5,915 nucleotides of DNA, taken from the NCBI GenBank assembly GCA_003503535.1, contig DOCI01000249.1:740-6654 (forward strand), in the 5' to 3' direction. The notes under the pieces are model-generated. The model made no database searches, was not told the DNA's origin, and saw nothing but the letters and a program-made list of their open reading frames with translations. Origin of the DNA: Planctomycetaceae bacterium. Its GTDB lineage: Bacteria > Planctomycetota > Planctomycetia > Planctomycetales > Planctomycetaceae. Position numbers and translations under genes: made by a program. Below, in pieces: positions 1-5,222 of the stretch (position 1 is its first letter; each line of letters begins with the position of its first letter).

Positions 1-23
1 AGCCATAACTGGCTCGGCTCGCC
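1..23. repeat. Truncated end of a modular palindromic repeat (copy C)
   Basis: This is the right end of a third copy of the element seen whole at 634-746 and 1815-1924; the rest lies outside the window. Positions 1-5 (AGCCA) pair with 10-14 (TGGCT) around a TAAC loop, followed by the conserved end GGCTCGCC at 16-23. The stem differs from those of the other copies but is still fully paired. It lies about 40 nt past the stop codon of the small lipoprotein gene, in the same orientation relative to its neighbour as the other two copies. Confidence 0.6.
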
Positions 24-26
24 AAG

Positions 27-60
27 GCATTATGAACCGGTGTTTGTACAGGCATAATGC
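27..60 (-). terminator. Hairpin directly after the small lipoprotein gene
   Basis: GCATTATG (27-34) and CATAATGC (53-60) form a perfect 8-bp stem, and the loop can add CC/GG and TGT/ACA pairs with small bulges. The hairpin begins 1-2 nt past the stop codon of the minus-strand gene ending at 62. There is no T run after it on the minus strand, so it is not a classical intrinsic terminator. A 3'-end-stabilising hairpin, or an extension of repeat copy C, is equally possible. Confidence 0.35.
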
Positions 61-61
61 T

Positions 62-280
62 CTAGATCACGCCGCCGTGAGTTCGGTACGGTGTCGCCAG
101 ATCGGGCATATCCAAACCCCAGATGCGTTCCCAGATATTGGGAACGTGTCGGAAGGATTCAGATTGATAGATCAATTGGCGTGCTCGGCGGTCGCGTTCT
201 GCCGACCAGATCGGTACAAAACAGCCGACCTGAGTCCCGGCAATCGCAACCAGAATGAGGATGCAAATGAATCTCCGCAT
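62..280 (-). CDS. Small conserved lipoprotein (about 72 aa), planctomycete type
   Basis: A 72-residue protein when started at the ATG at 280. That start is chosen because a clear GGAGG sits 5 nt upstream (281-290 on the complementary strand); the in-frame ATG at 313 and the one at 292 have no such site and would add residues before the signal peptide. The N-terminus MRRFICILILVAIAG is a short positive stretch plus a hydrophobic core, followed by TQVGC, a lipobox-like site, so the protein is probably exported and lipid-anchored. The mature part is only about 50 residues: a charged RDRRARQL segment, an aromatic WERIWGLD segment and the C-terminal TPYRTHGGVI. From memory, short planctomycete hypothetical proteins share this SADRxRRAQ...WERxWFLD...TPxRTHGG pattern. 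Function is unknown. The next gene upstream (HU) is 471 nt away, so it is probably transcribed alone. Confidence 0.8.
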   Translation of the reverse strand: MRRFICILILVAIAGTQVGCFVPIWSAERDRRARQLIYQSESFRHVPNIWERIWGLDMPDLATPYRTHGGVI

Positions 281-300
281 TGTCGCCTCCATGCAACACA

Positions 301-321
301 CAAACGATGTCATCTCGTTTG
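301..321. promoter_or_regulatory. 7-bp inverted repeat in the leader of the small lipoprotein gene
   Basis: CAAACGA (301-307) and TCGTTTG (315-321) are perfect inverted arms separated by 7 nt, ending about 20 nt before the ATG at 280. It could be a protein-binding operator or a leader hairpin just ahead of the GGAGG. Only the symmetry supports it. Confidence 0.3.
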
Positions 322-542
322 CACACAGTCAGTCTGAATCTGGGGGGGCGTTTCACAATTCCAACAGAGAATTGCTGATGACGTATAATTTACCCCTCGA
401 CAGAGGATGTCTCTCTGGAGTTGATATCGTCTTTACGGAATCTCATAGTGAACCGAATCAGGTAAAATATGCCGATTTTTCCGATTTTGCCATCCAAGGG
501 AGCCAAGAGTTGGCAACATGCCCACGAATTGTGAACAGATGG

Positions 543-610
543 GTAGGTCAGGCACTGCCTGAGGAAATGTGCGAGCCACCCGGTTTGTCGTCAGGCAGTG
601 CCTGACCTAC
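543..610. repeat. Nested palindromic repeat, 20-bp perfect inverted arms
   Basis: Positions 543-562 and 591-610 are perfect 20-nt inverted copies (GTAGGTCAGGCACTGCCTGA and its complement) around a 28-nt loop. Each arm is itself a palindrome: TCAGGCA-C-TGCCTGA at 548-562 and TCAGGCA-G-TGCCTGA at 591-605. The region can therefore fold as one long hairpin or as two short ones. There is no flanking T run. From memory, GTCAGGC...GCCTGAC palindromes are scattered through planctomycete genomes, so it is probably a dispersed REP-like repeat. Confidence 0.7.
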
Positions 611-633
611 GGCACTATTGTTATTACGCCAAT

Positions 634-746
634 GGCGAGCCCACGCAGTGATGCGAGGGGTGGGTTCGAGTCATCACTGACGAACTTCATTGAAACTGCG
701 CACGATCATCGTGAGATTACCCATGCCATGACTGGCACGGCTCGCC
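634..746. repeat. Modular palindromic repeat, copy A (113 nt)
   Basis: The outer ends GGCGAGCC (634-641) and GGCTCGCC (739-746) are perfect inverted copies. Inside the left end, CGCA (644-647) and TGCG (652-655) pair around GTGA, followed by GGGTGGGT (658-665). Inside the right end, TGCCA (724-728) and TGGCA (733-737) pair around TGAC, preceded by ACCC (719-722), which complements the GGGT. An extra internal hairpin, GTCA-TCAC-TGAC (670-681), matches the right hairpin of copy B. The element ends 5 nt past the HU stop codon; GGCTCG-CC-CGAGCC (739-752) makes a further small palindrome touching that stop. It has no ORF, so it resembles a REP/BIME-type element more than a gene remnant. Confidence 0.75.
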
Positions 747-751
747 CGAGC

Positions 752-1252
752 CTATTGATTATAAGGCGAGGAAACCGGAGGAGATTCGATTTCGGCGATT
801 TCTTCAGCCGGTGAGCTTTCTGGTGGCACGTCGGAGAGTGGTGCAGCCGGAGGGGAAGCGATCGGAGTCGAAGCATTGCTCTCTGCTGGTGCAGGTGTCT
901 TTTCACTTTCAGCAGCTTGGCGTTCTTTGTCGAGCATCAGCTGACTGACGCGTTCTTCCATCTCTTTGCCAGGTTTGAAAGTCACGACGTACTTCTCTTC
1001 GACGTCGACCCGTTCATTCGTGCGGGGATTTCGCGCTTTGCGGGCGGCTCGTTTTTTGACTTCAAAAACGCCGAAGTTACGCAGCTCAATGCGATGCTTG
1101 GGATCTTCGACCAGCGTATCGATGATTGACTCGAACGTCTTCTGCACGATCGCTTTGGTTTGCAATTGCGTCAGGCCGAGTTCTTCAGAAATCGCCTTCA
1201 CAATCTCTTTTTTAGTCACGGCTGAAAATCCCTTATCCTGGCTCGACTGCAA
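752..1252 (-). CDS. HU-family nucleoid DNA-binding protein with Pro/Ser/Glu-rich tail
   Basis: Residues about 12-107 are a complete HU/IHF fold. They start with [18 protein letters not shown] (helical dimerisation part), then [18 protein letters not shown] and KARNPRT with the RNP motif (R74-N75-P76), whose proline kinks DNA at the arm tip in this family, then [14 protein letters not shown]. The protein should bind and bend DNA as a dimer. Residues 108-166 are an added low-complexity tail rich in Pro, Ala, Ser and Glu, acidic rather than Lys-rich; HU alone is usually about 90 residues. The start is TTG at 1252: GGAGG (1259-1263) lies 6 nt ahead, and the predicted promoter gives a leader of about 20 nt. 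A GTG at 1219 matches the usual HU start (V/MTKKE) and would give 155 residues with a weaker AAGGG site. The fold is certain; the exact start is less so. Confidence 0.92.
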   Translation of the reverse strand: MQSSQDKGFSAVTKKEIVKAISEELGLTQLQTKAIVQKTFESIIDTLVEDPKHRIELRNFGVFEVKKRAARKARNPRTNERVDVEEKYVVTFKPGKEMEERVSQLMLDKERQAAESEKTPAPAESNASTPIASPPAAPLSDVPPESSPAEEIAEIESPPVSSPYNQ

Positions 1253-1258
1253 ACAACC

Positions 1259-1263
1259 CCTCC
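1259..1263 (-). promoter_or_regulatory. Ribosome binding site supporting the TTG start of HU
   Basis: On the minus strand this reads GGAGG, within GGGAGGGG, and sits 6 nt before the TTG at 1252-1250. It is the strongest such site in the window together with that of the small lipoprotein, and it favours the rare TTG over the downstream GTG at 1219. Confidence 0.65.
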
Positions 1264-1281
1264 CACACCGGGAGCGATCTA

Positions 1282-1311
1282 AGTGTATTCACAGTGAGGA
1301 TTTACTGTCAA
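1282..1311 (-). promoter_or_regulatory. Sigma-70-like promoter for the HU gene
   Basis: On the minus strand a perfect -35 hexamer TTGACA (1311-1306) is followed after 18 nt by TACACT (1287-1282), a 4-of-6 match to TATAAT. Transcription would begin near 1275, about 20 nt before the TTG start. The -35 half lies inside the last codons of the YkgJ-like gene, so HU could be transcribed independently of it. Confidence 0.5.
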
Positions 1312-1774
1312 CCCGCTCATTGGGCTCATTGGATAGGAATTCACGATTCGACTGGTCAAAAAAATGAGATAACTCGTTATACTCCCATGGCTTATGATAC
1401 TTTTCATGTAATTTTTTTAGTTGCAGAATCGCCGCTTCGGTAATTTCGCCGCATTTTTCGTCATAAGCTGGGTCACAAAAAAAGATTCGGCAACCCGTCG
1501 GACGATTTTCCCGAGCCGTACATAAGCCTTTGTGTTGATATGGACAGGCCTGATTGACCGCTTCGCGAGCCGTTTTTTCAGGAACATTGTGTTCAGCAGG
1601 CAACTCCTTGCGGAACAGGATGTCCGCTTCGATTCTGGTTAGAAAGAGCTTGTGACCATAGTCTTTAAACCGACAGCATCGCCCACTGATATCACAGCGC
1701 GGACTGGCTGCAGCGACCTGGGTGTCGACCCAGTCGTAGACGGCGAGAACTTCCTGTTCGAAGGTGTCAGGCAT
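1289..1774 (-). CDS. YkgJ-like cysteine-cluster protein (putative Zn/Fe-chelating domain)
   Basis: A 161-residue soluble protein with eight cysteines arranged as in the YkgJ / CxxxCxxCC family. CDISGRCCRF carries C27, C33 and C34; next come C77 (ACPYQ), C85 (KGLCTA), C95 and C100 in RPTGCRIFFCD, and C108. The RPxxCR part after a GxC segment is typical of the family, which is thought to chelate zinc or an iron-sulfur cluster; no reaction is known. The first cluster is C-x5-CC, a variant of the usual spacing. There is no signal peptide or membrane segment. The start ATG at 1774 has no clear ribosome binding site. HU follows 36 nt downstream, so partial co-transcription is possible, although HU seems to have its own promoter. 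The kinase upstream is separated by repeat copy B. Confidence 0.85.
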   Translation of the reverse strand: MPDTFEQEVLAVYDWVDTQVAAASPRCDISGRCCRFKDYGHKLFLTRIEADILFRKELPAEHNVPEKTAREAVNQACPYQHKGLCTARENRPTGCRIFFCDPAYDEKCGEITEAAILQLKKLHEKYHKPWEYNELSHFFDQSNREFLSNEPNERVDSKSSL

Positions 1775-1814
1775 TTGGAGTTGAGTGTGAGAGTGGCGAA
1801 CTTAACAGGAACAA

Positions 1815-1924
1815 GGCGAGCCGTCGCAGTCATGCGACGGGTGGGTACGAGTTAAAAACGACGTCAGTTTCATACAAGCACATTGAGCGACTATATACCC
1901 GAGTCATCACTGACTCGGCTCGCC
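1815..1924. repeat. Modular palindromic repeat, copy B (110 nt)
   Basis: The outer ends GGCGAGCC (1815-1822) and GGCTCGCC (1917-1924) pair. The left hairpin is CGTCGCA (1822-1828), GTCA, TGCGACG (1833-1839), 7 perfect pairs. The right hairpin is GAGTCA (1901-1906), TCAC, TGACTC (1911-1916), 6 perfect pairs. Between them GGGTA (1843-1847) pairs with TACCC (1896-1900), leaving a variable middle. Its ends align with copy A, but the stems differ in a compensated way. It ends 8 nt past the kinase stop codon and fills most of the gap before the YkgJ-like gene, where it could act as a transcript-end structure. Confidence 0.78.
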
Positions 1925-1932
1925 CAAAGAAA

Positions 1933-3402
1933 TTATTTCGGGACTTCTTTAGGAATAATCCCCGCCTGCTGACCGACAATTGTTAATTCTTTTCGCATAT
2001 CCCTTAAGGCCATCGGCTGTGGACGAAGATGAATAATGGTTTCGCGACCTGCTGGAATTTTGTGATCGGCATCCACATCCGCAACCATCATCAAAGTCGG
2101 AATGCGTTTGATCGAGACAGCAGCAATCAAATCTTCGTAAACATCCTGTAGACTTTCTCCATTTCGAAGGGTCGTCATACACAGAACAATGTGAGGCGGA
2201 TCAGTATTTATCCGCCTGACCGCTCGTTCGACATCAGAAATAACGAGCACCCGAAAACCATGCCGATTGAAATAATCTCGCAGGACATCCTGCTCACGAG
2301 GGCGGCGTTCGATGCACATCAGAATCACTTCCTCAGGCAGTTCCAATTCTCCCGATTCCTCATCTTTCTGCTGAGCCGCCGCAGTCATATCGAGCTTAGC
2401 TTTTGCTTCCATTAAATCGGTTAGTAATTCGGTCGGGGACTGATAACGTTCATCAGGATTGATGTGCAGTAGACGATCGATAATAAATGAAACCTGTCTC
2501 GGGCAGCCGGGCATTGCATCGCTCAGTGCACGAATATTTCGATAGCGGGTAATCTGCTTGCGTTCTTCTCGACTGCGAGTTCGAGGATAAGGCGGTTCTC
2601 CCAGTAACATTTCATAAAGGATGGTTCCCAGAAAGAACAAATCGCTACGGGGATCGTTACGGGGGGCTCCGGTTTTCTTTTCCAGTGTCGAATATTCGAG
2701 AGCATGCTGGACGCCTCCATCACCAACTTTTTCCAGCAATTCGTCATCGGTGGCCAGACCGAAATCAATCAATTTGGCCGACCCATCGACGCTGAAAACG
2801 ACATTCGTCATTTTCAAATCTCGATGAGTAAACCCAAGCTTGAGGGCATATTCGAGACCTCGAGCCATATCAATCGCATATTTCACGGTTTCTGCAGGTT
2901 CAATCTGTTTGCGGATCTGTACGAAATCCTTGAGATTGCCTCCCTGAACAAAATCCATGATGAAAAAGTGATAGCCGTTCTCAGAACCAACACTGTGAAT
3001 CGGCACGATATTCGGATGCTTCAGTTTCATCCCGAGTTCAGCTTCGCGCCGAAACAAATCGACTGTTTCGGGATCATTAACCCATCGATGCCGAAGCAGT
3101 TTGACGGCTACGACTTTTCCAGTCTCAATTTCTTCTGCTCGAAACACCCGTGCAAAACTTCCTGCAGCATTGGGATAGAGCAACTTACAGCCACCCAGAA
3201 TGAGCACATCGGTATCGAGTCGTTTGATACTTTCAACCTGAAATGGCGTGAGTACGGACGTTTCAAGCATCACATCGAGCAGGTCGGAGCCGGTCTTATT
3301 CTTGCCACCCAGTTTACGCAGGCTGGCATTCGCCTGATCTTTAGTGATCAGCCGCATGACAACAAGTTCTTTGGCCAGTCCCTTCGATGAGCTGAAATCC
3401 AT
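1933..3402 (-). CDS. Ser/Thr protein kinase fused to a C-terminal pseudo-receiver domain
   Basis: A 489-residue cytoplasmic protein with no membrane segment. Residues 1-65 are a helical lead-in (LLDVMLETSVLTPFQVE) often placed before planctomycete kinases. Residues about 70-335 are a eukaryotic-like kinase domain: catalytic lysine K101 (VVAVKLL), probable helix-C glutamate E120, HRDLKMTN with D195 and N200, DFG at 213-215, SDLFFLG with D254, and the late arginine R319 (DERY). The ATP-loop is degenerate (NAAGSFARV, one of three glycines kept) and the APE position reads TLE, but the catalytic residues are present, so activity is likely. Residues about 357-475 look like a receiver fold (alternating strands and helices, IPTLMMVA near strand 4), but the expected phospho-aspartate position after HIVLC is Met-Thr, the acidic pocket is CIE, and the usual Lys-Pro is Arg-Pro; it should not be phosphorylated normally. 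ATG at 3402 has only a weak ribosome binding site. Probable role: signalling to unknown substrates. Confidence 0.92.
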   Translation of the reverse strand: MDFSSSKGLAKELVVMRLITKDQANASLRKLGGKNKTGSDLLDVMLETSVLTPFQVESIKRLDTDVLILGGCKLLYPNAAGSFARVFRAEEIETGKVVAVKLLRHRWVNDPETVDLFRREAELGMKLKHPNIVPIHSVGSENGYHFFIMDFVQGGNLKDFVQIRKQIEPAETVKYAIDMARGLEYALKLGFTHRDLKMTNVVFSVDGSAKLIDFGLATDDELLEKVGDGGVQHALEYSTLEKKTGAPRNDPRSDLFFLGTILYEMLLGEPPYPRTRSREERKQITRYRNIRALSDAMPGCPRQVSFIIDRLLHINPDERYQSPTELLTDLMEAKAKLDMTAAAQQKDEESGELELPEEVILMCIERRPREQDVLRDYFNRHGFRVLVISDVERAVRRINTDPPHIVLCMTTLRNGESLQDVYEDLIAAVSIKRIPTLMMVADVDADHKIPAGRETIIHLRPQPMALRDMRKELTIVGQQAGIIPKEVPK

Positions 3403-3613
3403 CAGTCCGTATCTATTCTCTCATCAGCCTCTTAAATGTCTGCGGAAGAGGTTCCCGCACTGCAGACTCATCAGAGGATTATGCATCTGTCACAGGAAAG
3501 TATAACAATTATAAAAAATTCATCGTAGCCATGCTATAAGCCTGAGGAAAGAGATGACTGCACAAACTTATCCAAGAACGTCTAACAAATCGTAATTAAG
3601 TCAAATTCACTTT

Positions 3614-3689
3614 GGGGGGGCGCTCCGCTTTAGCGGAAGCTCCCGAACATTGTTCTACAATTCGGGGGCTTCTCTTCGAGAGCGCCCCC
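3614..3689. repeat. G/C-rich branched hairpin element, possibly a dispersed repeat or small RNA
   Basis: The outer stem GGGGGCGCTC (3616-3625) pairs perfectly with GAGCGCCCCC (3680-3689). Inside it sit two further hairpins: CCGC-TTTA-GCGG (3625-3636, sharing one base with the outer stem) and AGCTCCCGAA (3638-3647) with TTCGGGGGCT (3661-3670), nine pairs plus one G-T wobble. ATTGT/ACAAT (3649-3653, 3657-3661) can extend the second. The whole is a three-way junction opened by a G7 run. It lies about 180 nt before the radical SAM start, too far for a translation switch. A mobile palindromic repeat is the likeliest reading; a structured RNA is possible. Confidence 0.55.
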
Positions 3690-3840
3690 GCCACCCTCGT
3701 TTTTCATAAAGTTCGTAAGGAATTCAATTATTGGTGTGCTTTTGAAGTCCAAAATCTGGCGAGTCCGACCTTAAAATCCAATTTCGGTCGAGATCGACAC
3801 TGGTTTATGGTTATGATGATATTATTCAATCAAACATTAA

Positions 3841-3854
3841 GTGAATTACTTCAC
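3841..3854. promoter_or_regulatory. Inverted repeat just upstream of the radical SAM ribosome binding site
   Basis: GTGAA (3841-3845) and TTCAC (3850-3854) are perfect inverted arms around TTAC, ending 3 nt before the AGGA of the radical SAM gene. It could be an operator, or a weak hairpin next to the ribosome binding site. Only symmetry and position support it. Confidence 0.3.
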
Positions 3855-3868
3855 GACAGGAAATAGAT

Positions 3869-5191
3869 ATGTACCTTCGGTTGGCCAAGCGAATTCTCAT
3901 GGAAAGTGATAAACGCTTGCTGTGGAAATTGTTCTACAACATGGGGCTGAAAGGGAGCCGCTCGGTTCAGTTGCATAAACGACGGATGAAAAAAGGCGAG
4001 TACTTCCCCCCGTTTCTGTACGTTTCCATTATCAACAGCTGTAATTTGCGGTGTCAGGGATGCTGGGTCGATGTCGCTCACAAACAGCAGCGAATTGAGC
4101 CGGAAGCCTTTCATCGGCTCGTGAACGAATCCAAAGCCGAGGGGAACGTCTTTTTCGGTATCGTGGGCGGCGAACCGTTCATGCACAGCGGCTTGCTCGA
4201 CATGCTTGCCGAACATCCCGACTGTTATTTCCAGGTTTTTACGAATGGTCACTTCATTACGGACGAAGTCGCCAAACGACTGCGCAAACTGGGAAATGTC
4301 ACGCCACTGATCAGTGTTGAAGGCAACGAAATCGTCAGTGATGAACGCCGTGGCCGCGCGGGTGTTTACGACAAAACGATCGATGGCATTCAGAATTGCC
4401 TGAACAATAAAATCTTCACAGGCGTCTGCACGAGCCTGTGCCAGACGAACATTGATGATCTGCTGCAGGAATCGTGGGTCGATCGGCTGATTGAAATGGG
4501 CGTGATGTATACCTGGTTTCACGTTTATCGACCGATGGGGCCGAATTCATCCCCCGATTTATGTCTGACTCCCGAACAGCAACTCCGCGCCCGCAAGTTC
4601 GTTGTGGAAATGCGAGCCAAAAAGCCAATCATCATTGTCGATGCCTATTTCGATGGCGAAGGGGGCGCGCTCTGCCCGGCTGCGACGGGAATCACCCATC
4701 ACATCAATCCGTGGGGCGATGTCGAGCCGTGTCCGATCATTCAATTCAGTACCGATTCGATCCATGAAGAAGGCCGGACGATCAAAGAGAAAATCAACGG
4801 CTCGGCTTTCCTGAGAGAATTCCGCGAACTGGCAGCCGACACCACCCGAGGCTGCATCGTGCTCGAACGTCCCGACCTGCTAGCCAATCTCGTCGAAAAA
4901 CATGGAGCCAAAGATGTGACCGCCCGCAAAACCGCTCTCCCGGAATTGCAGGCAATGACCGTCCGCACCTCGCAATATAACCCCGGCAGCGAAGTCCCGG
5001 AAAAGAGCTGGGCTTATCGCATTGCCAAGCGATTCTTCTTTAACGACTTCAACGTCTACAAGGGAAAAGATCATTCGAAGGCTTCTGCCCCGGCAATGAT
5101 TCAACGAGGTGAAACAATTACCGCAAATGAATCGAATGGCCAGACATCCACTCTGGTGGAGTTGGAAACAGGTAGTTTGAACTCTCAGTGA
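3869..5191 (+). CDS. Radical SAM enzyme with SPASM/twitch-like C-terminal cysteines
   Basis: A 440-residue protein. The start ATG at 3869 has AGGA 7 nt upstream; the later Met at residue 11 has none. The radical SAM core carries the cluster motif CNLRCQGC (C58, C62, C65), which binds the [4Fe-4S] cluster that cleaves S-adenosylmethionine, followed by the SAM-contacting GGEP (100-103) and the strand ISVEG (148-152). After the barrel, C269 (GALCPA), then NPWGDVEPCP with C288, and C329 (RGCIV) resemble a SPASM/twitch auxiliary cluster, which in that family helps hold the substrate; fewer cysteines than a full SPASM are evident. The N-terminus (1-47) is basic and amphipathic, with possible membrane-surface contact. 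The final 50 or so residues are polar and probably disordered. No precursor peptide, transporter or partner enzyme lies nearby, so the substrate is unknown. It is not clearly HpnH, MoaA or PqqE. Confidence 0.9.
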   Translation: MYLRLAKRILMESDKRLLWKLFYNMGLKGSRSVQLHKRRMKKGEYFPPFLYVSIINSCNLRCQGCWVDVAHKQQRIEPEAFHRLVNESKAEGNVFFGIVGGEPFMHSGLLDMLAEHPDCYFQVFTNGHFITDEVAKRLRKLGNVTPLISVEGNEIVSDERRGRAGVYDKTIDGIQNCLNNKIFTGVCTSLCQTNIDDLLQESWVDRLIEMGVMYTWFHVYRPMGPNSSPDLCLTPEQQLRARKFVVEMRAKKPIIIVDAYFDGEGGALCPAATGITHHINPWGDVEPCPIIQFSTDSIHEEGRTIKEKINGSAFLREFRELAADTTRGCIVLERPDLLANLVEKHGAKDVTARKTALPELQAMTVRTSQYNPGSEVPEKSWAYRIAKRFFFNDFNVYKGKDHSKASAPAMIQRGETITANESNGQTSTLVELETGSLNSQ

Positions 5192-5211
5192 TGACTGAAG
5201 TGTTTAACACT
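5185..5211. terminator. Tandem small hairpins between convergent genes
   Basis: TCAGT-GATG-ACTGA (5185-5198) overlaps the radical SAM stop codon and is followed at once by AGTGT-TTA-ACACT (5199-5211), then the T-rich stretch TATATTTTTATT at 5217-5227. The gap to the convergent lipoprotein gene is only 31 nt. The second hairpin plus the T-rich tail looks like a weak intrinsic terminator for the plus strand and may serve both genes. The stems are only 5 bp and A/T-rich, so support is moderate. Confidence 0.4.
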
Positions 5212-5222
5212 CAAATATATTT

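Larger units (their letters stand above)
281..751. other. 471-nt intergenic region rich in palindromes
   Basis: This gap lies between the HU gene and the small lipoprotein gene, both on the minus strand. It holds the ribosome binding site of the lipoprotein gene, an inverted repeat at 301-321, a G7 tract at 342-348, nested palindromes at 543-610 and repeat copy A at 634-746. The open frames crossing it (for example 255-605 on the plus strand) have no ribosome binding site or protein-like composition and are not called. Between about 390 and 540 I see nothing recognisable except the A/T-rich direct repeat CCGATTTT near 473-490. No convincing promoter for the lipoprotein gene was found. Confidence 0.6.
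3403..3868. other. 466-nt divergent intergenic region between the kinase and radical SAM genes
   Basis: This region must carry the promoters of both divergent genes. A TATAAT appears on the minus strand at 3513-3508 (kinase direction), but its best-spaced -35 (TAGCAT, 17 nt away) is weak. The middle holds the structured element at 3614-3689. Nearer the radical SAM gene lie A/T-rich sequence, the inverted repeat at 3841-3854 and the ribosome binding site AGGA at 3858-3861. The open frame at 3612-3866 starts inside the hairpin and has no ribosome binding site, so it is not called. No gene is seen here. Confidence 0.6.

Noticed and set aside
255..605. 116-codon plus-strand frame over the lipoprotein start and the palindromes
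   Set aside because: It overlaps the start of the lipoprotein gene antisense and runs into a palindromic repeat; no ribosome binding site, no protein-like pattern.
966..1367. 133-codon plus-strand frame across the HU start and the ykgJ-like 3' end
   Set aside because: It is antisense to the HU core and crosses two gene boundaries; composition is Ser/Arg-rich shadow translation.
634..1924. Repeat copies A and B as a CRISPR array or an insertion sequence
   Set aside because: Copies are about 1 kb apart with unrelated genes between, are not identical, have no regular spacers and encode no transposase.
2704..3390. 228-codon open frame antisense to the kinase gene
   Set aside because: It mirrors the kinase coding region, and its translation has no domain or signal; the opposite strand carries HRD and DFG motifs.
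3478..3508. Promoter with TTGTTA and CATAAT for the kinase
   Set aside because: The 19-nt spacer is too long and the -35 poor; the TATAAT at 3508-3513 is no better supported, so neither is listed as a separate promoter.
3612..3866. 84-codon plus-strand frame ahead of the radical SAM gene
   Set aside because: It begins inside the G7 run of the hairpin element and has no ribosome binding site; the sequence is explained by the structured element and a promoter region.
3851..4522. 223-codon open frame antisense to the radical SAM gene
   Set aside because: It lies wholly opposite a gene with clear catalytic motifs, has no ribosome binding site and no recognisable domain; it is a codon-usage shadow.
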